Below the pieces are notes generated by a model. That model had not been told where the DNA came from and made no database searches. It saw only the letters and a program-made list of their open reading frames with translations. A DNA stretch of 64,000 nucleotides from Macrostomum hystrix (taxonomy: Eukaryota > Platyhelminthes > Macrostomidae). Below are positions 1 through 10,812 of the stretch, one piece after another (the stretch's first letter is position 1; every line of letters starts with the position of its first letter). The translations under genes and the position numbers were made by a program. The stretch is from the NCBI GenBank assembly GCA_950097015.1, contig CATNEN010000030.1, positions 3,209,001 through 3,273,000 of the forward strand. The letters run 5' to 3'.

Positions 1-49
1 GTTTTCCGTAGTGCGTGTGTGCTCAAGAGTCAGCGAAATGGGCAGAAAG

Positions 50-118
50 GACAAGGACACAAATTGTTCCAGTGAAGTTAGGAATCGAGCCCCTAACTTT
101 CAAGTTGTTGTTTGTTCC
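50..118 (-). mobile_element. SINE family A, short reverse fragment
   Basis: ACACAAATTGTTCCAGTGAA plus a B-box-like GGAATCGAGCC matches the head of the reverse copy at 36260-36300. It lies in an upstream intron of the GABA-B receptor gene. Confidence 0.5.
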
Positions 119-317
119 GTCTGACAAAGAAAAAGTCACTCAGAGAAACTTGTAGGTCGGCAAAATGTGTGAGATAGGGTGAGCTGTCACGAAATTAGTC
201 AGGATGGCTCAATGATTTCAATAGTAAGCGCCTAGCCAATCAAACTAATCACTAGCTCAGTCCCTTAACAGTGCAGTGCTCGAGTTTGAGTCCAATCCAT
301 CCAACGATTGTCTCCAG

Positions 318-3300
318 GCGATTCACGACTCCCATCTGCTCGGCGGCGTGGCCGCTATCGTCGCCTTTGACGCTGCCCTTCTAATTGTGTGGGCCGTTGT
401 CGACCCGCTAACTGTCGACATTCTGGATCTGTACGACGTTGTGAGTTGATGATTTTGTGCTTTGTCTCTGCTGAGACGTTTATCGTTTTAGCTCTGGAAA
501 GATGAGAATACCCGACTTAATCAACTTGGATTCGCCTAACCGTTTCTGCTCTGAATGGGATTTCCCTCCCTTTCAGCTCTGGATGGGAATTCCCTCAATT
601 TCATCTCTGGATTGGATTTCCCTTTATTTCAGCTCTGGATGGGTATTCCCTCAATTTCATCTCTGGATGGGATCTCCCTCCACTTCAGCTCTGGATGGGA
701 ATTCCCTCCATTTCAGCTCTGATAAGATTTCCCTTTTTTCAGCCCTGGATGGGATCTCCCTCAATTTAATCTCTGGATGGGTATTCCCTCAATTTCATCT
801 CTGGATTGGATTTCCCTTTATTTCAGCTCTGGATGGGATCTCCCTCAATTTCATCTCTGGATGGGAATTCCCTCCATTTCATCTCTGGATGGGATCTCCC
901 TCAATTTAATCTCTGGATGGGTATTCCCTCAATTTCATCTCTGGATGGGTATTCCCTCAATTTTATCTCTGGATTGGATTTCCCTTTATTTCAGCTCTAG
1001 ATGGGATCTCCCTCCATTTCATTTCTGGATTGGATCTCCCTCCATTTCATCTCTGGATGGGAATTCCCTCAATTTCATCTCTGGATGGGAATTCCCTCAG
1101 TTTCATCTCCGGATAGGATTTCCCTCCATTTCAGCTCTGATAAGATTTCCCTCCATTTCAGCTTTGCATGGGATTTTCGTTAATTTCATCTCTACATTGC
1201 ATTTACAGCTAATATTTTTTGCTGGATGAGATTATCCCACTTTTCAGTTCTAAATGGGATTTCCCTACCTTTAATTCTGAATTTGATTCCTGAATCTATT
1301 CAGCTCTGGATGGGATTTCCCTTTTAGTTTGAGTGGGATTTCCCCCCTTCTGAGTTACTGATCGTTCGAGGTTCTAAAAGGACTCTCCGTTTTTCTCTTT
1401 TTTGCTTCGGGAAAAGCTTCCTTCCTCGATAGCGTAAATTTTATTTTCCAAATATTTTGCTTTGCTTCCGTTTCCGGTCCCGTGTCAACATATCTTGGGA
1501 TTTAAATCCCATTCCACCCACGCAGGAGCAACTGGAGACCGGGACCATCATTCGCCAGCAGCTGGCCGTGTGCCGGTCAACCAATCTGTCGGTTTGGACT
1601 GGCATTCTCATCGGATTGAAGGGTGAAGCCTAAAATCAGTGATCTAGAATCCCCTTACCTGTACCCAGCCGCTCTGACAGTTCTCGAATCTTTCGATAAT
1701 TATACCTGCATGAATTCTGGTCCGTGATTTCATAAAACGAAGCGCGAGCCAGCCCAAGTCTATTTGCACATTAATTTACCTTTGAATAATGAGGTGTTTG
1801 GCTCTCGGACAATCACGCCTTTGAAATTCTCATTATTCAAGGCGCCTATAACTGACCTCTTCAGTTTTTGTCGCATGCGATTCGATTTTCTCTTGAGAAA
1901 ATAAATTAAATGCATCTATCCAAATAATTTTTATTTGGTTGTAGCCTGTTGGCGAGAGCGTCCGACTCAGGACTTTCCACTTGAAGGTCGGGGGTTTGAC
2001 TCTCTACTCCATTGGAACAATTTTCGTACTTTAGCAAGACACCTAGATCTACATTGATTTAGTTCACCTGGCTGTTAAATAGGTTTAATTATAAATATAA
2101 TTTAATGTTATAAGTTATCAAATTAAATTAATGTTAATGGTTAATAATTATTATTGAAATAAAATATTTTTCATTTATTATTCAGTATTTTATATTCATT
2201 TCTCACTATTACTTTTTATAACATTTTTTGTTTGTTTTATTATCTACTTTTAATTTTCAGTCGATTATAGATTATTATAAATTAAAAATAGTCATGACGT
2301 TAATTAATTAAATATTTTTATAAGAAACTATTTATTATATATATTTTACTGATTAATAAATAATTAAATACTTAATTTAAACTAACTTTTACACACGCAC
2401 GTGACTAACCACAACAAATTAAATTGTAAATGCATTTTTATTCTAAATTAGATTAAAGCACATCAGAAAGATGACTGGTGTGATGTAATTATACATCTCA
2501 TGTACATTTCGATTTACAAAGGTATTCTACTTATATTCGGCATTTTCTTCGCCTGGGAGACTCGCAATGTCTACGTGGCCGCATTGAATGATTCTAAGAA
2601 GATTGGCGTCTGCGTCTACAACACCTCCGTGATGGGTTTCGTCGGCCTGGTGCTCAACTTCACCCTGCCGGAGCGGGAGGTGCAGCTGCGAGACCTGCTA
2701 CTGGCTGTCTGCATCCTCATCTGCGTCACCGTCACCCTCATGCTGGTCTTCGGATACAGGGTGAGAGCATCGCTGAGTGCCTATTGGGGAGAAGAGCGGG
2801 GGAGTGAGGGGAGAAGAGAGGTAGAGTGAGGAGAGAAGAGCGGGGAGTGAGGGGAGAAGAGAGGGAGACTGAGGGGAGAAGATAGGGAGACTGAGGGGAG
2901 AAGATAGGGAGACTGAGGGGAGAAGATAGGGAGACTGAGGGGAGAAGATAGGGAGACTGAGGGGAGAAGATAGGGAGACTGAGGGGAGAAGATAGGGAGA
3001 CTGAGGGGAGAAGATAGGGAGACTGAGGGGAGAAGATAGGGAGACTGAGGGGAGAAGATAGGGAGACTGAGGGGAGAAGATAGGGAGACTGAGGGGAGAA
3101 GATAGGGAGACTGAGGGGAGAAGATAGGGAGACTGAGGGGAGAAGATAGGGAGACTGAGGGGAGAAGATAGGGAGACTGAGGGGAGAAGATAGGGAGACT
3201 GAGGGGAGAAGATAGGGAGACTGAGGGGAGAAGATAGGGAGACTGAGGGGAGAAGATAGGGAGACTGAGGGGAGATGATAGGGAGACTGAGGGGAGATGA

Positions 3301-3849
3301 TAGGGAGACTGAGGGGAGAAGATAGGGAGACTGAGGGGAGATGATAGGGAGACTGAGGGGAGAAGATAGGGAGACTGAGGGGAGATGATAGGGAGACTGA
3401 GGGGAGAAGATAGGGAGACTGAGGGGAGAAGAGGCATTTTCAGAGGGGGGACGCATTTTCAGTGACTAACGATATACAGTTTCAGTAGTCACCAGGTTTT
3501 CTTTATCTGAAACTAAGAATCCAATCTAAATGAGATGGTTTATAAAGATTCAGATAAAGGAAACAAGAATAAACTACATACGAGCTCGTGTAATCGTTCT
3601 ACGACGAATAATTAAAAATAAAAAAGCAGTTTCTGCATGTTAACATAAGCCTAACTGTCTTTATAGCACTCGACCATCAAAGCGAAACAACCTCAGAGGA
3701 TAATCTTGTGCTTGCTTTGATGGCTGGACTGGCAGGTGTTTAAGCTCACTGAACTGAGCAGTTGCTTATTATGGACTCGGGTTACGACATCGGCAAATTC
3801 AAGCGATGCTGTTTCTGCAACTGCTTCCTACAGTTTAATCCGTCCATAA
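318..3849 (+). CDS. GABBR2: GABA-B receptor subunit 2-like, 3' part of gene (last exons)
   Basis: Exons read as 318-440, 1526-1622, 2522-2760 and a probable last exon 3736-3849. Phases join without a break and give 190 residues to a TAA stop. They encode the last transmembrane segments of a class C GPCR. Exon 1 has a hydrophobic helix followed by WAVVDPL, exon 2 the residues WTGILIGLKG, and exon 3 the strong signature FAWETRNV..ALNDSK, two further hydrophobic segments and LVFGYR. The AWETRNV/ALNDSK pair is typical of GABBR2, the subunit that couples to Gi/o in the obligate heterodimer, rather than GABBR1. The extracellular Venus-flytrap part must lie before the window. The predicted tail after the last helix is only about 37 residues, much shorter than the usual coiled-coil tail of GABBR2, so the last exon is less certain than the first three. 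Introns 1 and 3 each hold a private minisatellite and intron 2 a SINE. Confidence 0.88.
549..1330. repeat. 28-bp minisatellite, GABA-B receptor intron 1
   Basis: The degenerate unit begins CTCTGGATGGGAATTCCCTC, with about 25 copies varying at GGGAATT/GGGTATT/GGGATCT. The overlapping frames across it are repeat translations. Confidence 0.9.
1938..2085 (+). mobile_element. SINE family A, 5' part, in GABA-B receptor intron 2
   Basis: The head GTAGCCTGTTGGCGAGAGCG, ACTTGAAGGTCGGGGGTTTG and TTTAGCAAGACACCTAGA matches the 36349 copy. It breaks off after GCTGTTAAATAGG into AT-rich sequence. Confidence 0.7.
2795..3433. repeat. 22-bp minisatellite, GABA-B receptor intron 3
   Basis: The unit begins GATAGGGAGACTGAGGGGAG; about 28 nearly identical copies. 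It starts about 35 bases after the splice donor at 2761. A few units carry GATGATAG. Confidence 0.95.
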
Positions 3850-3889
3850 ACTTCTGCCACTTCACTCCGCACTACAAATCCGCCCCTTC

Positions 3890-4378
3890 AGCAGCATCCC
3901 TTCAGTTGCATCCCTTCAGCAGCATCCCTTCAGTTGCATCAATTCAGTTGCATCCCTTCAGTTGCATCCCTTCAGTTTCATCCCTTCAGTTTCATCCCTT
4001 CAGTTGCATCCCTTCAGCAGCATCCCTTCAGTTGCATCAATTCAGTTGCATCCCTTCAGTTGCATCCCTTCAGTTGCATCCCTTCAGTTGTATCCCTTCA
4101 GTTGCATCCCTTCAGTTGCATCCCTTCAGTTGCATCCCTTCAGTTTCATCCCTTCAGTTGCATCCCTTCAGTTGCATCCCTTCAGTTGCATCCCTTCAGT
4201 TGCATCCCTTCAGTTGCATCCCTTCAGTTGCATCCCTTCAGTTGCATCCCTTCAGTTGCATCCCTTCAGTTTCATCCCTTCAGTTGCATCCCTTCAGTTG
4301 CATCCCTTCAGTTGCATCCCTTCAGTTTCATCCCTTCAGTTGCATCCCTTCAGTTGCATCCCTTCAGTTGCATCCCTG
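3890..4378. repeat. 15-bp minisatellite between the two candidate last exons
   Basis: Unit CCCTTCAGTTGCATC, about 32 copies, with variants TTTCATC and AGCATC. Confidence 0.95.
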
Positions 4379-4380
4379 AT

Positions 4381-4480
4381 GTAGCTACCCCACTCCGCTA
4401 CCCTCAGGTGCTGCAGCTACCCCACTCCGCTACCCTCAGGTGCTGCAGCTACCCCACTCCGCCACCCTCAGGTGCTGCAG
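4381..4480. repeat. 32-bp triplication containing a splice acceptor
   Basis: Three copies of a unit starting AGCTACCCCACTCCGCTACC, each ending in CCTCAGGTGCTGCAG. The last copy runs into the candidate exon at 4472. Confidence 0.85.
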
Positions 4481-4606
4481 TTGACCAACTGTCTGAAGCC
4501 AGGCGCGGTGTCGCCTCAGGACGGGGTCTCAATGGAGGACCGCACCATCGCTGGCGGATCATCGAACTATCCGACTGTCCACCAGACAAGCCACACACGT
4601 GGCTGA
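4472..4606 (+). CDS. Alternative last exon candidate of the GABA-B receptor gene
   Basis: A frame opens directly after a good acceptor (pyrimidine-rich tract ending CCACCCTCAG) and reads 44 residues, starting VLQLTNCLKPG, to a TGA at 4604-4606. It is in phase with the donor at 2760, so exon 3 could splice here instead of to 3736. The first residues (VLQLTN) resemble those of the other candidate last exon (VFKLTE), which suggests duplicated or mutually exclusive 3' exons. The tail is GC-rich and coding-like. The assignment is inference, and it could also be an unrelated frame. Confidence 0.35.
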   Translation: MLQLTNCLKPGAVSPQDGVSMEDRTIAGGSSNYPTVHQTSHTRG

Positions 4607-4994
4607 TCTATCCATCGAAAGTTGCCGCAATCCACTATATGGAACAGTTGGAATGTCTGAATCGGACCTCTGAAACCAAGCAAATTTTTTGCAGTCTTAC
4701 AAGAAAACTTTTTTCGTTCAACATTCATTTACAGACATTTTAGAGTCTTTGTTTTGTACTCCTGTCTGCTTTTTGTGTAGTCGACTGAGCTAACACGAGA
4801 TCAGATTTATCATTTGTATCGCGTTTAGTACTAGCTGACAGAAAATCAATCATGTGTAGTGTGTGTCATCATGCTTTTATTGTTGCAGTCGTTTTATTTG
4901 CATCAAAATAACAGCGACGCTTTATAATCGAATTTCTGGGGACATAGGCAGGTGTTTCGAGATATGCAAAAACTAGCTTTTTTCTAACTGCCTC
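4607..4994. other. No gene seen
   Basis: AT-rich sequence after the candidate last exon of the GABA-B receptor gene; it probably holds its 3' end, but no clear AATAAA lies close by. Confidence 0.5.
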
Positions 4995-5335
4995 TTTTCA
5001 CTCTCCCTCTCTTAGCCTCATTCTATCTATCTGTACTTCTGCCCCTCCCTCTCTTAGCCTCATTCTATCTATCTGTACTTCTGCCCCTCCCTCTCTTAGC
5101 CTCATTCTACCTATCTGTACTTCTGCCCCTCCCTCTCTTAGCCTCATTCTATCTATCTGTACTTCTGCCCCTCCCTCTCTTAGCCTCATTCTATCTATCT
5201 GTACTTCTGCCCCTCCCTCTCTTAGCCTCATTCTATCTATCTCTACTTCTGCCCCTCCCTCTCTTAGCCTCATTCTATCTATCTGTACTTCTGCCCCTCC
5301 CTCTCTTAGCCTCATTCTATCTATCTGTACCTCAC
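4995..5335. repeat. 42-bp minisatellite
   Basis: The unit begins CTTAGCCTCATTCTATCTAT; about eight copies, very uniform. The minus-strand frame reads a 14-residue repeat, but there is no other gene evidence. Confidence 0.9.
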
Positions 5336-5682
5336 ACTCTCCCTCAATTTCACTCATTCTTTCAGTCCGTTCCTCCCAGATTAGCAATAGTAACACTGGG
5401 ATTAGCTTTACCTCATGCCTTTTTCTTAATCATTCTCTAATTAGTTTACTCCTAATATTCTTGAAATTTTCCAGAAAACGCTTGCATATTCTTTCGTAAA
5501 TTTCGTTTAATTATTCTTAGAATCTTTGAAAAAAAATTTGACTGGTAAATAAATTGATAAAACTGAAAAAATAATGCAAAATTTATCATACTAATCATCA
5601 ATATGCTCAACAGATTGATAGCAAGTTTCATCCAAGTCCGTAAAAGTGCAAAAATTGTTTCTAATTATGGATCTGATCATTA

Positions 5683-6237
5683 CGGTTGGTTTAGATATAA
5701 TCTACAGTCATTGGGTTAGATATAACCTACAGTCATTGGGTTAGATATAATCTACAGTAATTGGGTTAGATATAATCTACAATCATTGGGTTAGATATAA
5801 TCTACAGCCATTAAGTTAGATATAATCTACAGTGATTGGGTTAGATATAATCTACAGTCATTGGGTTAGACATAATCTACAGTCATTGGGTTAGATATAA
5901 TCTACAGTCATTGGGTTAGATATAATCTACAGTCATTGGGTTAGATGTAACCTACAATCATTGGGTTAGACATAATCTACAGTCATTGGGTTAGACATAA
6001 TCTACAGTCATTGGGTTAGACATAATCTACAGTCATTGGGTTAGACATAATCTACAGTCATTGGGTTAGACATAATCTACAGTCATTGGGTTAGATATAA
6101 TCTACAGTCATTGGGTTAGATATAATCTACAGTCATTGGGTTAGATATAATCTACAGTCATTGGGTTAGATATAATCTACAGTCATTGGGTTAGATGTAA
6201 TCTACAGTAATTGGGTTAGATGCAACCTACAGTAATT
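5683..6237. repeat. 25-bp minisatellite
   Basis: The unit begins TTGGGTTAGATATAATCTAC; about 22 copies, with ATATAA/ACATAA/ATGTAA variants clustered in blocks. Confidence 0.95.
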
Positions 6238-7565
6238 ATTTGGTTTATAATTTGTTATTGTCGAATTGGCCAAGGTCACTTCGGGACACTGCCCGGGAGC
6301 TCAAACAGAAGCTGCCGAAAATAGTCTATTTAAAAGTTATACGCGCAATAAAACTGCCATTGGGAAACTTCGATAGCACAGAAGTCATAAAATATTTTTG
6401 CCCAACAGTGGTTCAATCAATGGACTTCCTTTGACTGCGTTGGCCTGTAAGAAACCGAAAATTGTTGCTCCTCCTGAAGAATCTTTAAAGCAGCAGCGAG
6501 GCATTCCGATGTCCACAGCCCACTGCACGGCAGCTGGTTATTTGGGAAGTTGAGCTCATGTCTCACCGAACAGACTCAAGCCAGGGAAGTTCTAAAACAA
6601 GAAGACTCTGACATGCTGACTAGGGGAACAGTCTGCTGCTCCTGGCTGCCGCTCTGCTGCTCCTGACCTCGGCTCTGGTTCAGAGCTGCAAAATTGTGTA
6701 GGAAACGGATTTCAGAAGAACCTGCCGGCTGCCCGCCATGCGGCTGCCATCGAGCTACGAGGGGCAATCATCGTGCAGCACGTGCGTGCGCGCCATTTTC
6801 AGCCGGTGCAACAACGCTCGTACATGACTGTGCCAGATTCGATCATCTATACCAAACATACAGCAATATTCCCTATTATCCAAACATCTGAGCAGAGTTT
6901 TATTGGCAAAACAACTACTTTTTTTACTTCTGGCCTTAGAAAACTTCCTCTAAAGCTAAATTTTCCTATCGGGATGTCAAATTTGAGCGCATACGGCTAC
7001 TGTAAATATAATATCAGAACTACACCATTTCAAGACTAACTTGTTTGTTTTACTAAAGAGGTATTTTAAGCGACTCGAACGCACCCTTAGACTGTAATTT
7101 AGTCTCAGATCGCTTGAAAAGTATCAATTGTGCTTTAAATTTAGCTGAAATTATAACACATGCAAGAAATGCAAAGCGTCTACTAGAAGTAGTACTGACA
7201 GTTAAATGCATATTTACATTTACAGTAAAAATAGTTTATACCATGTGGTGAGAACTTGCATGTAACCGCCGCACAATTACCTTTTCATTTTTAATTTTCT
7301 ATGTACGTTAATCCATAGAATGCGACGCTTATCTAAAGATAGAGACCAAAATCTAAAGATCTAAAGATTGTCTCTTATCTGAAAATAGAGACCAAAATCT
7401 TAAAGCCAGTATCGATGACAAGACTGCATCTGCAATTACTGCGTATCTCTTCCCTAGCACATATCGAGTTTAGCATGTCATATTTAAAAGTACAAGCTTT
7501 TCTGGTACGCCGGTTGCATAGCTCAAGTAGCAATCGATTTGTTTTGGACTAAGCCGCGAAAAATA
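6238..7565. other. Unassigned region with a broken signal-peptide-like frame
   Basis: Mostly AT-rich with no recognisable gene. At 6624-6827 a GC-rich frame encodes a hydrophobic run (SLLLLAAALLLLTSALVQSC), one TAG, then a stretch with further cysteines. See findings. Confidence 0.4.
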
Positions 7566-7912
7566 TGCACTGATTGCAGTGAACAAGATGGACAGTTTGC
7601 AGTGAACAGGATGGACAGTTTGCAGTGAACAGGATGGACAGTTTGCAGTGAACAGGATGGACAGTTTGCAGTGAACAGGATGGACAGTTTGCAGTGAACA
7701 GGATGGACAGTTTGCAGTGAACAGGATGGACAGTTTGCAGTGAACAGGATGGACAGTTTGCAGTGAACAGGATGGACAGTTTGCAGTGAACAGGATGGAC
7801 AGTTTGCAGTGAACAGGATGGACAGTTTGCAGTGAACAGGATGCACTGATTGCAGTGAACAGGATGGACATCACAGTGAACAGGATGCACAGTTTGCAGT
7901 GAACAGGATGGA
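7566..7912. repeat. 23-bp minisatellite
   Basis: The unit begins TGGACAGTTTGCAGTGAACA; about 15 copies. Confidence 0.95.
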
Positions 7913-9409
7913 GAGCTAGAGATATGAAACTGTAACGGAAATCAGATGTCAGAGATACTCAATCTCAATCATGCGCAGACGGTCAAATTTATTCGGTATT
8001 CGTACCCTACAAATGGCGAGTTTGGGTTGGGGGGTATTAGTGTGCTTGAGTTACAGTTACACACAGTGAAAAACTATCTGAAGACAGCTCCAGACTATCC
8101 GACTATGAGCAAACAACTCGACCAAACGCTTGGCTATGCAGTAGAACGGATATGTCTCCGTGCAGAGCAGACAGTACATTAGTTGTTGGACTAATACAAC
8201 AGCATTAGAGTTCTCATTCAGTATTGGCTAGAGTCAAGCAGAATTAATCGTAGGCCCTCTGTATAGTACGAGCAAATTTAAACAGAAACAAATGGAACCA
8301 GTTTAAATCTGTTTAACAGTAGAACTACCAAGGGGGGAATTTCCCCCCCCCCCTGACATTTTTTTGCTGCACCCGAACGGAACAATGCAAGCACACGAAA
8401 CTCAAGAACACGGGCCAACTTTCCCCCCCCCTTGGTATAAAAACGGGCGGCAAAATGGCTTGGTAGTCCTACTGTTAAGGAGAAACAAGCTTCTAAAATT
8501 AAGTAGAAATGTTCTAGAGTACGAGCTGTACAACTTATCGTTCGCTTGAATGAGGTCGTGAGTACTCTGCATATAGTTTAATCCCCGTTTAAAAGAGTTT
8601 AGTGGCTTGCTAAAGGGCACATGGTTGTATACGATACTTTTGGCTATTTCACTGGTAAAGAAGGAGCCAATGATCGAGATTGAACCCTCATATCTGTAGA
8701 ATAAATACTTCTCACGAGTATAGTTTATAGGTTCCATAGCTTCCATGCAATAGTACATTGCAAGGTAGATTTGCGCCCACGCTCGGCCCAGTTGAGTAGT
8801 TGTTTGAGAGGGTGTCAATTTTGAAGGGAAAAATTCTAGAAGTCTAGAAGCCCCGCCCTGTGTCCACTGCTTTCCAGATCGAAGAAAAAGAAAATGAACG
8901 GACTTTAGCAAAGAAAGCAGCCTAAAGAGAAAATCAATTGCGTGCGACGCAGTACTATGGCGCATGTGCTGGAGAGACAGGGCTAGAGTGAGACCCAGCT
9001 GTCTCTTCAGATGTCATTTGAGAGGCTAACGCGCTCATTCTTTAGCGAGGCAAATACAATAGCGGGCCGGTCAGGACCGTAGTGTGAGTACGGGCTAGCA
9101 ATTCAAAGGCGTAATCCGCACTGAAAATCCTTGGATTAATAGAATGCAAAATAAAGCAAGATGAGAAATATTCGGCGATTTTTTTGTTCTGCGAACGAAA
9201 AACAACACAGCGAAGAAAGCAATGGCAGCTTGGACATTTTTATTGCGGAATATCCAATTTGCCTTCCATTTGAGCATGAGCTCAAACAAAGTACTTAACT
9301 TTCCTAGGCAAAATGCCAATATAAACATAACGGTAAGAGGCGCCAGTGACGGATGGTAACAACTAAATCATTTTTAATCGCTTAGCAACTGAGATTCGAT
9401 TCATTCAAT
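7913..9409. other. No gene seen apart from the MITE
   Basis: A minus-strand frame at 8402-8965 overlaps the MITE, has no domain and is not supported. Confidence 0.5.
8317..8474. mobile_element. 158-bp MITE flanked by TTAA (piggyBac-like)
   Basis: Inverted ends CAGTAGAACTACCAAG and CTTGGTAGTCCTACTG are flanked on both sides by TTAA (8313-8316, 8475-8478). TTAA duplication is the hallmark of piggyBac-type transposition. The interior holds G and C runs and no coding capacity. The termini match those of the elements at 17875 and 24283. Confidence 0.8.
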
Positions 9410-9695
9410 AGGCCTAAATCTGTCTGTCTGTGAAAACATCTCAATCTGTCTCAGTCTGTGAATCCATCTCAATCTGTCTCAGTCTGTGAATCCATCTCAA
9501 TCTGTCTCAGTCTGTGAAAACATCTCAATCTGTCTCAGCCTGTGACTCCATCTCAATCTGTCTCAGTCTGTGAATCCATCTCAATCTGTCTCAGTCTGTG
9601 AATCCATCTCAATCTGTCTCAGCCTGTGACTCCATCTCAATCTGTCTCAGTCTGTGACTCCATCACAATCTGTCTCAGTCTGTGAATTCGTCCTA
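9410..9695. repeat. 28-bp minisatellite
   Basis: The unit begins CATCTCAATCTGTCTCAGTC; about ten copies with GTGAATC/GTGACTC/GTGAAAA variants. Confidence 0.9.
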
Positions 9696-10589
9696 ATCTG
9701 TTTGTCTGTCCATAAATCCCTTTGTAATCCGGATGTGAACGATTTGATGAGAAATACACAAAGAAAAAAGGAATAATTTAGCACAGAAAAAAGCTTAATA
9801 CGAGTATAATGCATGGTGTTTTAAGAAGAAAATAAAAGACACATTTACAAAATACATCGGCACACAAGCATGGCCAAGACGATTAGGCATCTCTCAATAA
9901 AGTACTTTTCAGACTGATTGATCATGAGGCTAACGGGTGCCAAGGCAACCGCAATCGGACGCTCCTACCTGTGTGTAGCTATTAGAGGATTGATGAGGAC
10001 AGCTGAATATGGACAAAAGCAAATTTTTAAAAGGCAACAATAAAAGGCAAAAAAACTGCAAATATAATATTGCACAATTATGCAAAACGCGGCCTGTTTG
10101 TCAGGCCACAAAGATCCTACAATTAATGAAACACAACTGGAATAAATCACAAGTATTTTGGGTTTTTAAATGAATCAATTGAATATAATTATTTTTTATA
10201 ACAGAGGAAACTGATAATCTGCTGAGTAGAAAAAATCTGACAACAGATTTTACAAATTAGACAGTAAACAAATGACACGAGCTTACAGTACCGAAATCTG
10301 GAATTATTAACATACACACACATTGATAAACGAGATAGAAAGACAACAATAAGCGATAGGAAATAAACCAGAATAGTTAAAAATTAACTAAAAAATTGTA
10401 ATATCATTGAATTATGAACAAAATAATTCAGTAGTTATAATTTAGGCTAAAATGATGCAGGACGCTGAGAGGAATGTGACTGATGTCACTAAATCTTAAA
10501 ACCTAGTTTTATAACTTTAAAATTTAACTGACAAAACGTAAAAATTCATAGTAGTTTTCTAGTTACTAACAGTATTTTGACCAAAAGCG
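9696..10589. other. No gene seen (3' flank of INPP5F)
   Basis: AT-rich; it may contain the INPP5F 3' UTR, but no reliable signal was identified. Confidence 0.5.
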
Positions 10590-10760
10590 AGGGTAGGAAG
10601 GGAGGGTTACAAGCCACTGAACGATTGAAAGGAGGGAGGGTACAACCCACTGAAAGATTGAAAGTAGGGAAGGTACAACCCACTGAACAATTGTAGGAAA
10701 GGAGGGTTACAACCCATTGAACAACTCAGGGAATGGTTGGGTACAAGCCATTGTGGCTGG
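10590..10760. repeat. Short degenerate tandem repeat 3' of INPP5F
   Basis: About five poor copies of a 30-odd-base unit containing GGGTACAACCCACTGAA. Confidence 0.65.
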
Positions 10761-10812
10761 TAACTGTTTCGTTTTGTCGGTACTTAACAAGACTGTAGAG
10801 TCTAGTGGTATC

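Noticed and set aside
7470-7890. CRISPR-like appearance of the 23-bp repeats
   Set aside because: Head-to-tail repeats without unique spacers, in an animal genome.
8402-8965. 187-codon minus-strand frame
   Set aside because: It overlaps the MITE terminus, has no recognisable domain and sits in an AT-rich intergenic region.
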